From Ghiorsea sp. (GTDB taxonomy: Bacteria > Pseudomonadota > Zetaproteobacteria > Mariprofundales > Mariprofundaceae): a DNA stretch of 6,806 nt. Below are positions 1-6,710 of the stretch, one piece after another. Made by a program: the position numbers and the translations under genes. Location: contig JAJFLD010000217.1 in assembly GCA_021772875.1 (NCBI GenBank), positions 1-6,806 on the forward strand. Reading direction: 5' to 3'. The notes beneath the pieces were generated by a model. The model was given only the letters and a program-made list of their open reading frames with translations. It was not told where the DNA came from and made no database searches. The first letter of the stretch is position 1, and every line of letters begins with the position of its first letter.

Positions 1-249
1 TGCAATGGCAGCTTGTGAACCAGACTCAATATCTTCTTTCCATTCTTCGCCGGGCTCGCGCAAATGCACATGCATATCAATCAAACCAGGGCAAACAATC
101 AAACCTTTGGCATCAATGGTTTGTTTGGCAGTGCCTTGAAATACACCAACACCTGCCACTTTGCCATCGGCCAACCAAACATCACATACTTCATCAATAT
201 GGTTTGCAGGATCAATCACGCGACCATTTGTTATAAGTACATCACTCAT
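1..249 (-). CDS. pyrC: Dihydroorotase, N-terminal 83 residues (runs off the left edge)
   Basis: Dihydroorotase is a zinc amidohydrolase that interconverts N-carbamoyl-aspartate and dihydroorotate, the third step of de novo pyrimidine synthesis, in the cytosol. The visible part begins MSDVLITNGRVIDPANHIDE, the small beta-sandwich lead-in of the amidohydrolase fold. It reaches the hallmark DMHVHLREPG at residues 58-67, where H60 and H62 are the HxH metal ligands and R64 contacts substrate in this family. This is the longer type of dihydroorotase that pairs with PyrB in many bacteria. The intact HxH argues for an active enzyme rather than the inactive PyrC-like partner of pseudomonads, but the other ligands lie outside the window. 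The ATG at 249-247 shares four bases (ATGA) with the pyrB stop, so translation is probably coupled. A GGTGGGGGTGA stretch lies just upstream. No frame break is seen up to base 1. Confidence 0.95.
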   Translation of the reverse strand, partial: MSDVLITNGRVIDPANHIDEVCDVWLADGKVAGVGVFQGTAKQTIDAKGLIVCPGLIDMHVHLREPGEEWKEDIESGSQAAIA

Positions 250-1190
250 GCTGATTCACCCCCACCACATAACGCTGTTAAAGCAGCCATACGAACAGCC
301 ACCCCGTGTTCCACCTTTTGTAAAATTAAACTTTTCATCGAATCAGCCACGTCTGTTGCAATTTCTACCCCACGATTCATCGGCCCTGGATGCATCACCA
401 TACAATGATCGCCTGCTGCTTTGAGGCGTTTCATGTTTAAGCCATAGGTTTCATGGTACTCACGGATTGAAGGAAAACAGCAATTGTGGGTCAAACGCTC
501 AGTTTGCACCCGCAACATATAAAGAATATCTGTGCCTTTTAATGCTGCATCAAAATCATGATACACTTCACAACCATAACGCTCCACAAAGGAGGGCAGC
601 AATGTTTTGGGTGCCACAAGGCGCACTTTATAACCCATAATTTTTGCCGCCAACAAATGGGAGCGCGCCACGCGCGAATGGCTAATGTCTCCCACTATGG
701 TCATGGTTTTACCCTGAACATCACCAATATTATGTTTTAGCGTTAACAAATCAGTGAGGATTTGAGTGGGGTGTTCATGTGAACCATCACCAGCATTGAT
801 TAAAGCTGTGTTATCCAAAAATTCGGCTAAAAATTCACATGTGCCTGCAATCGAATGACGAATCACCAACACATGCGGCTGCATTGCCGCCAGCGTTTGC
901 CCCGTATCTAACAAACTCTCACCTTTTTTAGTGGCCGATGTGGCAGCAGAGATGTTAATCACATCAGCAGATAATCGTTTGCCGGCAATTTCAAAGCTGG
1001 TGCGGGTGCGGGTAGAATTTTCAAAAAAAAGATTAATGATTGTTTTGCCACGCAAGGTGGGTGCTTTTTTAGAATCTCGTGAGTTGATGTCGATAAAGTC
1101 ATCACCTAAGTTGACCAGCGATTCAATTTGTTCGCGGCTCAACCCTCCAATACCAAATAAGTGTTTTAAGCCAAATAAGGGTTTAGGCAT
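246..1190 (-). CDS. pyrB: Aspartate carbamoyltransferase, catalytic chain
   Basis: PyrB condenses carbamoyl phosphate with L-aspartate to give carbamoyl-aspartate, the committed step of pyrimidine synthesis. The 314-residue protein has the full set of transcarbamoylase motifs. The carbamoyl-phosphate loop FFENSTRTRTSF is at 55-66. S85 and K89 lie in SATKKGES, the loop that completes a neighbouring active site in the trimer. R111 and H140 (HPTQ, 140-143) follow. The aspartate domain has GDISHSRVARS at 167-177, LRVQTER at 226-232 and HPGPMNRGVE at 267-276. The HPGPxNRG form, as I recall, is typical of PyrB enzymes that associate with a dihydroorotase, which fits pyrC following directly. No pyrI-like regulatory subunit gene is seen. 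The start ATG lies inside the end of ruvX and has GGAG seven bases upstream (1198-1201). The stop overlaps the pyrC start by four bases. No pyrR gene or pyrimidine attenuator is visible ahead of it. Confidence 0.97.
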   Translation of the reverse strand: MPKPLFGLKHLFGIGGLSREQIESLVNLGDDFIDINSRDSKKAPTLRGKTIINLFFENSTRTRTSFEIAGKRLSADVINISAATSATKKGESLLDTGQTLAAMQPHVLVIRHSIAGTCEFLAEFLDNTALINAGDGSHEHPTQILTDLLTLKHNIGDVQGKTMTIVGDISHSRVARSHLLAAKIMGYKVRLVAPKTLLPSFVERYGCEVYHDFDAALKGTDILYMLRVQTERLTHNCCFPSIREYHETYGLNMKRLKAAGDHCMVMHPGPMNRGVEIATDVADSMKSLILQKVEHGVAVRMAALTALCGGGESA

Positions 1191-1650
1191 GTTTTTTCTC
1201 CGTTAACTCGGGGTGTGCTGCAATAAAATCTTCCAAAAAAACGGCGGCAGCGGTTTGATCCAGCTTGGCGCGCATTTTTTTCTCATTCAAACCTTGGGCA
1301 AACAATCTTTCTTTGGCTGTCCAGGTTGAAAGGCGCTCATCTTGAAAAACGATGGGTAAATCTATCGTTTCTGCCAGTTGTCGCGCGGCTTTGCGACAAT
1401 CTTCGGCTTGTACACCTTCTGTGCCATCCATGTTTTTAGGCAGCCCCACTACAATCGCTTTAATGCCGTATTCTATTAACAATTTTGCAACTTGCCTTGG
1501 CCAGCCTTGGTCTTTGCGAAATAAGCATGTTACGCCGTGGCAGGAATAACCCAAACGATCGGACACAGCCACACCAATACGTGTTCCCCCAATGTCTAAG
1601 GCCAGCAGCGGTAGTGAAACCTCAGAAATTGAGCAAAATTTGTTGTTCAT
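1183..1650 (-). CDS. ruvX: RuvX/YqgF-type putative Holliday junction resolvase
   Basis: This family has an RNase H-like fold and is linked to Holliday-junction cleavage and to maturation of the 16S rRNA 5' end. From the ATG at 1650 the protein has 155 residues, slightly longer than the usual 135-145. Family motifs in order, with catalytic acids: LALDIGGTRIGVAVSD (D19), VVGLPKNMDGTEG at about 67-79, QDERLST (D104, E105), and KLDQTAAAVFLEDFI (D131) near the C-terminus. An in-frame TTG lies one codon upstream at 1653, but the ATG is preferred, with GGGG a few bases before it as a weak ribosome site. The start lies inside the end of the oxidoreductase gene (29-base overlap) and the stop overlaps pyrB by eight bases. 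RuvX is often found next to pyrB or pyrR in proteobacteria, which supports the call. The two functions are not obviously related biochemically. Confidence 0.93.
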   Translation of the reverse strand: MNNKFCSISEVSLPLLALDIGGTRIGVAVSDRLGYSCHGVTCLFRKDQGWPRQVAKLLIEYGIKAIVVGLPKNMDGTEGVQAEDCRKAARQLAETIDLPIVFQDERLSTWTAKERLFAQGLNEKKMRAKLDQTAAAVFLEDFIAAHPELTEKKHA

Positions 1651-2341
1651 CAAACCCCATGTTTAGCAATGTTTCCGTGCATGCATCTACCATCACATTC
1701 ATGCCAGCTAGGCACACTATAGTATTTTCTGGTGATGGTTTATTTTCTTCTAAAGCATGTTGCACATAACCCACTGGCCCATGCCAATCATCATGCCCTG
1801 TCGCTAAAGAAACACTGACCTGCACATCATGCTCAGACAAATTTTCCAACTCATCAGTTAACAAATGGTGCATCGCACTTAAAAACCCCGCATATATCGA
1901 AATATGCCCGTAATCTTTACGGTGTTGAATCAAATCAAGCCATGCACTTCGCAATGGTGCAATGCCCGTACCTACACCCATCAAAATAATATTTTTGCCC
2001 TGATGTTTTGCAAAATTAAACCCTTTGCCCATTGGCCCTTCCACTTGCACATCATCGCCCACTTGCAACTGAACAAGGGCATTGGAAAGAGCTGTCACGC
2101 CTTTAATTACAAACTCATAAGTTGCTGTATCATGCGGACTCGAAGCAATCGCAAAATACGATGCCTGCAATTTGGGTTGCATTGGTAAACATACGCGTAC
2201 ACATTGCCCTGCAAGAAACATAGGTAGGTTTTGGTGTGGAAGGGCTGTAAACGTTAATTTAACAACCACATCATCACATGATGGGTCTGTTAGGCGCTCA
2301 TTCTTTTGCAAGCGCAGCAAAAATGGTACTGGGTTGGGCAA
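1622..2341 (-). CDS. FAD/NAD(P)H-binding oxidoreductase, ferredoxin-reductase superfamily
   Basis: A 239-residue soluble flavoprotein with the two-domain ferredoxin-NADP reductase fold. The N-terminal FAD barrel has a GQCVRVCLP strand (45-53) and a flavin-binding FAIASSP at 63-69, in place of the classical RxYS. GPMGKGFNF at 102-110 follows. The nucleotide domain has GVGTGIAP at 122-129, YAGFL at 150-154, a GYVQ at 191-194 and a C210-L-A-G near the end, finishing ILLNF. This set resembles, from memory, the plant/bacterial 'PKIWI502-like' FAD/NAD(P)-binding proteins of unknown substrate. There is no C-terminal cysteine cluster for [2Fe-2S], so it is not an ordinary PyrK despite the pyrimidine genes downstream. 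No suitable ATG exists upstream: an in-frame TAG sits at 2389-2387, next to a TTG at 2386 with no ribosome site. The TTG at 2341 is preferred because GGAGG lies five bases before it. Its electron partner is unknown. Confidence 0.83.
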   Translation of the reverse strand: MPNPVPFLLRLQKNERLTDPSCDDVVVKLTFTALPHQNLPMFLAGQCVRVCLPMQPKLQASYFAIASSPHDTATYEFVIKGVTALSNALVQLQVGDDVQVEGPMGKGFNFAKHQGKNIILMGVGTGIAPLRSAWLDLIQHRKDYGHISIYAGFLSAMHHLLTDELENLSEHDVQVSVSLATGHDDWHGPVGYVQHALEENKPSPENTIVCLAGMNVMVDACTETLLNMGFDEQQILLNF

Positions 2342-2346
2342 GTAAA

Positions 2347-2351
2347 CCTCC
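2347..2351 (-). promoter_or_regulatory. Ribosome binding site that decides the oxidoreductase start
   Basis: GGAGG on the minus strand, followed by TTTAC and then TTG at 2341-2339. It is the only strong Shine-Dalgarno sequence near the start of the frame. It places the start 15 codons downstream of the longest possible open frame, with residue 1 just before the conserved FAD domain. Confidence 0.65.
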
Positions 2352-2368
2352 ACAAAACGAGGGCAAGT

Positions 2369-2374
2369 ATGATA
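2369..2374 (-). promoter_or_regulatory. Possible -10 element for the oxidoreductase-ruvX-pyrBC unit
   Basis: TATCAT on the minus strand matches TATAAT at five of six positions. Transcription would begin near 2362, giving a leader of about 20 bases that still includes the GGAGG site. The expected -35 region (TTTTGC or a nearby hexamer inside the prmA start) is poor, so this is only a candidate. Confidence 0.3.
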
Positions 2375-2379
2375 AAGGA
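2374..2379 (+). promoter_or_regulatory. Ribosome binding site of prmA
   Basis: AAAGGA lies nine bases before the ATG at 2389. It supports this start over ATGs at 2278 and 2281, which would add 37 unconserved residues lying over the oxidoreductase gene. Confidence 0.7.
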
Positions 2380-2388
2380 TTGGCAACT

Positions 2389-3234
2389 ATGCAAAATGTA
2401 ACATGTGTTGAACTACGAATGGACGCTCAAGCCGTTGCAGAGCTAGCCTTTGCGCAACTTATGACAACCTTCAATGCGCTCGGTGGGTCCGAAGAAACTG
2501 ACACCGATTCTGGAAACATCACCCGTGTGGCATGGTTTGAAGTTGCAGAAGATACACAAGCGCAATACCAGCGCCTCACCACTGCCGCACTGGTGCTCGG
2601 TGCCAAAGCATCGCAATTTCACATCACCACACTCAATGATGATTGGGCAACAGCATGGCAAAAAAATTGGACTGCCATGCCTATTGGTCAATCTTTATGC
2701 GTGCGCCCATCTTTTTGCACCGCTCTACCAGACCGTGCTATTGATATCGTGCTCGACCCTGGCATGGCCTTTGGCACAGGCACACATCCCACCACTTTCC
2801 TCTGCCTAGAAGCTGTGGAAGATTATTGCTTAAAACAAACGCCTCAAAGCCTCTTGGATATGGGCGCTGGTTCTGGTTTGCTTGCCATCACCGCGGCAAA
2901 GATGGGCGCTTTGGATATCCACGCTGTTGATTATGATCCTATATCCGTAGAAGCATGTGAAGTGAATGCCGCTATCAATGGGATTAGCCTTATTGCTTTG
3001 TTGGGTGATGTGCCACCAAGCCACACATTTGAGCTGGTGGTTGCCAATATTTTGATTGGCCCGCTCTTGGATATGGCGACACCACTTGCCGCCTGTGTAG
3101 AAAAACAACTTATTTTATCAGGTGTTTTAATCAGCCAAGTGCCATCACTGATTGAAGCTTACGCAAAAGCGGGGTTACAACATCAGCAAACCAATACACG
3201 TGAAGAATGGGCAGCCGTTGTTTTTAGTCGTTAA
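2389..3234 (+). CDS. prmA: Ribosomal protein L11 methyltransferase
   Basis: PrmA uses S-adenosylmethionine to methylate ribosomal protein L11 at its N-terminus and lysines. From the ATG at 2389 it has 281 residues, close to the usual 290-300. Residues 1-95 form the small substrate-recognition domain, with WATAWQKNW at 86-94 as the family linker motif. The catalytic Rossmann domain has GTGTHPTT at 129-136, the SAM loop LLDMGAGSGLLAI at 155-167, the acidic strand AVDYDP at 179-184 (D181, D183), VEACEVNAAING around 187-199, and VVANILIGPL at 217-226, where N220 is the methyltransferase motif asparagine. SGVLISQ and REEWAAVVF close the fold. It is transcribed divergently from the oxidoreductase across 47 bp and probably shares a transcript with the membrane protein gene 15 bases downstream. 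L11 methylation is usually dispensable for growth. Identification is secure, and no key residue appears missing. Confidence 0.96.
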   Translation: MQNVTCVELRMDAQAVAELAFAQLMTTFNALGGSEETDTDSGNITRVAWFEVAEDTQAQYQRLTTAALVLGAKASQFHITTLNDDWATAWQKNWTAMPIGQSLCVRPSFCTALPDRAIDIVLDPGMAFGTGTHPTTFLCLEAVEDYCLKQTPQSLLDMGAGSGLLAITAAKMGALDIHAVDYDPISVEACEVNAAINGISLIALLGDVPPSHTFELVVANILIGPLLDMATPLAACVEKQLILSGVLISQVPSLIEAYAKAGLQHQQTNTREEWAAVVFSR

Positions 3235-3249
3235 ATACGCTCCCATCGC

Positions 3250-3984
3250 ATGAAGCTTAAGTTTGCCCATATCTATATACCCGCAGTCTTGGTGATTTGG
3301 CTTGGGCTTTTTTTAGACAGCAGCAATATGGCGCAACACATCAGTTATGGCCAAAACATCACCAACATTATTGTTTGTTTGGTGTTTGTGTGGATATTCT
3401 TCCATGTTTCTAAAATCACCAAACAACTTATGCTCTTTGGTCTTATCATAGCTTATATTGGTGAAGTGACACTTTCACTGGGCTTGGGCATGTATACCTA
3501 TCGTTTGGAACATGTGCCCTTTTATGTGCCACTTGGGCATACCATTGTGTATGCAGGTATTTATTACATCACCAAAGAACCTTGGGTGCGCCAACATCAG
3601 CAAAACATCATACGCCTGCTCTACCCCATCATGATTATCTATAGCACGCTTTGGTTTTTCTTTGCCCATGATGCGCTTGGGTTTGTTTGTATGTTAGCCG
3701 TGGTTGTGCTGTTTAAAATCATGCCCGAAACCAAACTTTTCTTTTTATTGATGTTTTTTATGGTGGTGTATTTGGAGCTATTGGGCACCCATTACCAAAG
3801 CTGGCATTGGCCAGAGCTTTGGTTTGGTATGTTTACATGGATGCCAAGCGCAAATCCGCCCAGCGGCATTGGTGTAATCTATTTTGCTTTTGATGCCCTT
3901 TGTTTACTCGGCTACAAACACTTCAATCTCAAAATATGGCGTCGCTTTCGCCGCATTCAAAAGCTTACGCGTTCCCACGCTTAA
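3250..3984 (+). CDS. Uncharacterised multi-pass membrane protein
   Basis: A 244-residue, very hydrophobic protein that I cannot assign to a named family. Likely membrane segments lie at about residues 8-22, 36-52, 59-80, 92-107, 121-138, 141-154, 161-178 and 206-222, so seven or eight passes. A strongly basic tail (KIWRRFRRIQKLTRSHA) is probably cytoplasmic. Motif-like stretches are GEVTLSLGLGMYTYRLEHVP (71-90), FYVPLGH (91-97), LGTHYQSWHW (168-177) and NPPSGIG (192-198). Their histidines, tryptophans and charged residues (E72, H88, H97, H171, D215) near membrane borders look like an enzyme or cofactor site, but that is only inference. The gene starts 15 bases after the prmA stop. The ATG has no good Shine-Dalgarno and the next Met is residue 27, so translation may be coupled to prmA. 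Its 3' end overlaps the convergent histidine kinase gene by 20 bases. Confidence 0.85.
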   Translation: MKLKFAHIYIPAVLVIWLGLFLDSSNMAQHISYGQNITNIIVCLVFVWIFFHVSKITKQLMLFGLIIAYIGEVTLSLGLGMYTYRLEHVPFYVPLGHTIVYAGIYYITKEPWVRQHQQNIIRLLYPIMIIYSTLWFFFAHDALGFVCMLAVVVLFKIMPETKLFFLLMFFMVVYLELLGTHYQSWHWPELWFGMFTWMPSANPPSGIGVIYFAFDALCLLGYKHFNLKIWRRFRRIQKLTRSHA

Positions 3985-3986
3985 GC
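3963..3986. terminator. Imperfect hairpin spanning both stop codons of a convergent gene pair
   Basis: The arms GCTTACGCG (3963-3971) and CGCTTAAGC (3978-3986) pair at eight of nine positions around a six-base loop, TTCCCA. The TAA of the rightward membrane protein gene (3982-3984) and the TAA of the leftward kinase gene (3967-3965) lie at mirror positions in the two arms. On the minus strand the stem is followed by TTTTG, so it could act as a weak terminator for the kinase transcript. On the plus strand no T-run follows. Terminator function is inferred. Confidence 0.4.
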
Positions 3987-6655
3987 ATATGGCTCAAGGT
4001 CTGGCTTAGTGCCTCAAAACTAAAAGGTTTAAGGAGCACTTTGCTATGCGCTATTTTTGGGTCATCGGTCATGATTTTTTGCTTGTCATAACCTGTCACA
4101 AAAATCACTGGCACTTCAGCATTAAGCACTCGAATAGCCTTAACCAAAGCAATACCCCCCACTTGTGGCATCATCACATCCGTCAGCACAAGGGCAATAC
4201 TTTCACTATGCTCTTTAAAAATATCTAAAGCAACAGCACCATTCTCAGCTTCTAGCACATCATAGTGCAAATCGCGTAATACTTCTGCGGTTGTTTCGCG
4301 CATAGCATCATCATCATCCACCAATAAAATTTTCTCTTTTTTGCCATACACAATGATTTCAGCTTCTTCCTTTTCCACAAAATCTTTGGTCAAAGGAAGA
4401 AATATACTGAAGCATGTGCTCACCCCAAGCTGGCTTTCCACTTCAATCATGCCTTCATGCCTTTGAATGGAGCCATACACCATAGACAAGCCCAAGCCTG
4501 TACCTTGGCCAACTTCTTTGGTCGTAAAAAAAGGCTCGAAAATATTGCTTTTTGCATCTGAAGAAATGCCGCAACCATTATCTCTAACTTTGATAACACC
4601 AACCTTTGCCTCTGCATGATTTGGATTCTTTTTTTGCATCTCCAAGGGCATATCTTGAAACGTGATTTCGCATTCAATGTTAGGCTTAGAAACACCTGCA
4701 ACAGCATCACAAGCATTATTAAATAGATTCATCAACACTTGTTGTAACTGTTTCTTATCACCTAAAATATACAGTTTTTCATCACAAATCGTACACGCAT
4801 GTTCAATATTTTCAGGCAAGTGTGTGCGTGCAAGCTTAAAGGCCTCAGCAATAAATTTATTCAAATAAATCGGCTTCATTTCAACACGGTCTTTGCGTGC
4901 ATAAGTCAGCAGCTGATATGTCATTTCTGCCGCTCGTTCACTTAAAATGTCAATCGTGTTGAGCTTTTTCTGCACTTGTACTTGATTAGCAATATTCATG
5001 TTTGCCAAATAAACGTTGCCTTTAATGGCCGCCAAGATGTTGTTAAAATCATGTGCTATTCCGCCCACCAACACCCCAACAGATTCCAGTTTTTGCGCTT
5101 GAAAAAATCGATCTTCTAACGCTTCGATTTCACTCAAATCATTATGGATAGCCACATAATTGATAATACGCCCCGCCTTGTCTTTTACAGGTGTAATATC
5201 CATGTTGGCTCTGTATTGGCTGCCATCTTTTCTCTTCTCAATAAGTTTGTGCGACCAAACTTTTCCTTTGGAAATCGTCTGCCACAAATCCTTATAAAAT
5301 TGTTGATCTTGATTACCGCTTTTTAATACTCGTGCATTTTTACCGATAAGATCTTCTTTCACGTAACCTGTGATTTGAGAATATGCCTCATTGATGTATT
5401 CAATCATACCTCTGGCATTCGTAATCAAAATGGCTTCTCTGGCCTGTTCCAAACAATTTGAATGCAAACGTAATAGATTTTCCCGCTTCTCGCGTTGCAT
5501 CACAATACCAGCAAGCCTTGCTGCAGCTTCCAAATCTTTCAGCTCATCTGCATCAGGTAATGCGGGGTCGTCATAATACATGCCAAATGCACCCAACTCT
5601 GCCCCATCAAAACCCAATATAGGTTCCGACCAACAGCAGCCCATAGGCAAAACCTGCCCATCGTTTTCTTCCCTAGCATCAGCATAAAGAGAAACATCTT
5701 CAATCAGCAAGCGTTGCCCCACATACGTGGTTGTGCCACAAGCATTCGTGCTTAAACCATGCCTTAGCTCACGCGCTGCCTTGGCATAAGCTTTAAGTAA
5801 ACTTTGTGTATTGCCAGGCATCTGCTTATCCGTTTGGCTGGTGGCTAAAACCACACAACGTAATCCGTTATGACGTGATTCATAAAGCAAGGCAATCGCT
5901 TTAAAAATATCGCTTGCTGGCTGACCTGTTGCAATCATTCTTAATATTTCCGCGGTGTTCAAAATCATGTGCTCTGATTTCAATAATGCTTTTTCTCTAT
6001 CTTCAGTGTGCAAACGAAGTGTGATGTTTTGTAAATGTACGCGGTAGCTGCTCTGCGCAATAATGATAATGAATACAACATACATCACCCCAACATTCGC
6101 CAGCATCTCGATATCAGGTAAAGGGTTTAAGAAAAGGCTGATGATTAATGGCGTTCCCGCAATCACTGCAAAACTAAATATTGCACTGCGCAATGCTGAA
6201 AGTGTTGCCAACGAACCTGCAATCACACCAAGTGTAACCACTGCCGTTAAACTCAGATGAAGAAAATCTTCGGGTAACAACCAAATACCTGCCGCACCCC
6301 AAACAAGCGCACCTGCAATCACGCCTAAAAGAAATAAATTGCGCCAATATCCTGCCTGTTGCCAAGTTGCCTCTCTTTTCTGGAAAGCTTTTAATAAAAA
6401 AATCCGAAAAACCACAACACACAACATGGCAGAAAACCAAGCAATAAGTACCTTATGATCAATATGCAACCACTGCATATATACCAAGGCAAGCCCAGCA
6501 ACACCATACAACATCACGCCTCGCAACGAAGATGGATAAAGAAACTTTAATTGCTCTAAGAGAATGCGTGCCTCTAAAGTCGCATGTTTAGGCGTGACTT
6601 GTATAGAAGGTTCAGTAGCGATATGTGTTATTGTGAGCTCCTTACTTTTCAACAT
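3965..6655 (-). CDS. Hybrid sensor histidine kinase: 6 membrane segments, GAF, PAS, HisKA, HATPase, receiver
   Basis: An 896-residue inner-membrane hybrid kinase that should autophosphorylate on histidine and pass phosphate to its own receiver. A cytoplasmic lead (1-42) precedes six hydrophobic segments, about 44-62, 69-88, 105-127, 131-152, 157-177 and 185-201. This sensor region I cannot name. A GAF domain follows (about 225-390), with the typical ACGTTTY (305-311) and CWSEPI (341-346). A PAS domain covers about 400-510 (NARGMIEYINEAYSQITGY, PVKDKAG). The H-box GGIAHDFNN gives H535. The ATPase has N-box NLFNNACD (643-650), DNGCGI (692-697), EPFFTTK (707-713) and GQGTGLGL (716-723). The receiver (about 775-893) has D780/D781, phosphoacceptor D826, T854 and K876, all intact. 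There is no DNA-binding or Hpt domain, so the output partner must be elsewhere. The ATG at 6655 lacks a strong ribosome site, and the next Met, residue 48, would cut into the first membrane segment. Confidence 0.95.
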   Translation of the reverse strand: MLKSKELTITHIATEPSIQVTPKHATLEARILLEQLKFLYPSSLRGVMLYGVAGLALVYMQWLHIDHKVLIAWFSAMLCVVVFRIFLLKAFQKREATWQQAGYWRNLFLLGVIAGALVWGAAGIWLLPEDFLHLSLTAVVTLGVIAGSLATLSALRSAIFSFAVIAGTPLIISLFLNPLPDIEMLANVGVMYVVFIIIIAQSSYRVHLQNITLRLHTEDREKALLKSEHMILNTAEILRMIATGQPASDIFKAIALLYESRHNGLRCVVLATSQTDKQMPGNTQSLLKAYAKAARELRHGLSTNACGTTTYVGQRLLIEDVSLYADAREENDGQVLPMGCCWSEPILGFDGAELGAFGMYYDDPALPDADELKDLEAAARLAGIVMQREKRENLLRLHSNCLEQAREAILITNARGMIEYINEAYSQITGYVKEDLIGKNARVLKSGNQDQQFYKDLWQTISKGKVWSHKLIEKRKDGSQYRANMDITPVKDKAGRIINYVAIHNDLSEIEALEDRFFQAQKLESVGVLVGGIAHDFNNILAAIKGNVYLANMNIANQVQVQKKLNTIDILSERAAEMTYQLLTYARKDRVEMKPIYLNKFIAEAFKLARTHLPENIEHACTICDEKLYILGDKKQLQQVLMNLFNNACDAVAGVSKPNIECEITFQDMPLEMQKKNPNHAEAKVGVIKVRDNGCGISSDAKSNIFEPFFTTKEVGQGTGLGLSMVYGSIQRHEGMIEVESQLGVSTCFSIFLPLTKDFVEKEEAEIIVYGKKEKILLVDDDDAMRETTAEVLRDLHYDVLEAENGAVALDIFKEHSESIALVLTDVMMPQVGGIALVKAIRVLNAEVPVIFVTGYDKQKIMTDDPKIAHSKVLLKPFSFEALSQTLSHMLKRGNA

Positions 6656-6665
6656 CTGTTTAGCA

Positions 6666-6682
6666 CTGTGTAATGGTCACAG
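6666..6682. repeat. Short dyad in the kinase leader
   Basis: CTGTG, seven bases, then CACAG: a perfect 5-bp inverted repeat 11 to 27 bases before the kinase ATG. It could be half of an operator or a small leader hairpin covering the ribosome-entry region. It resembles a CRP half-site pair, but the spacing is one base short of that consensus. Function unknown. Confidence 0.3.
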
Positions 6683-6710
6683 AAAAAAGCATATTTAATG
6701 CCATTTCTCT

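Noticed and set aside
64..408. Rightward open frame of 114 codons over the pyrC/pyrB junction
   Set aside because: It is antisense to two well-supported genes, and its translation has no recognisable domain or ribosome site.
2368..2373. TATGAT as the prmA -10 element
   Set aside because: Transcription would begin near 2380, after the AAAGGA ribosome site, and no -35 lies at the right distance.
2342..2386. A 15-residue longer oxidoreductase from the TTG at 2386
   Set aside because: No ribosome site precedes it, whereas the TTG at 2341 has GGAGG five bases upstream. The added residues are not needed for the FAD domain.
2278..2388. An upstream extension of prmA by 37 residues from ATGs at 2278/2281
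   Set aside because: The extra residues do not resemble the PrmA N-terminus and overlap the conserved start of the oxidoreductase. The ATG at 2389 has AAAGGA at good spacing and gives a family-typical length.
4447..4716. Second leftward open frame inside the kinase ATPase region
   Set aside because: It is an out-of-frame shadow of the HATPase motifs, with a composition typical of a shifted frame.
6666..6682. A CRP/FNR-type operator
   Set aside because: CTGTG-N7-CACAG is close to the CRP consensus but one base short in spacing, and it does not fit the FNR site. I keep it only as an unexplained dyad.
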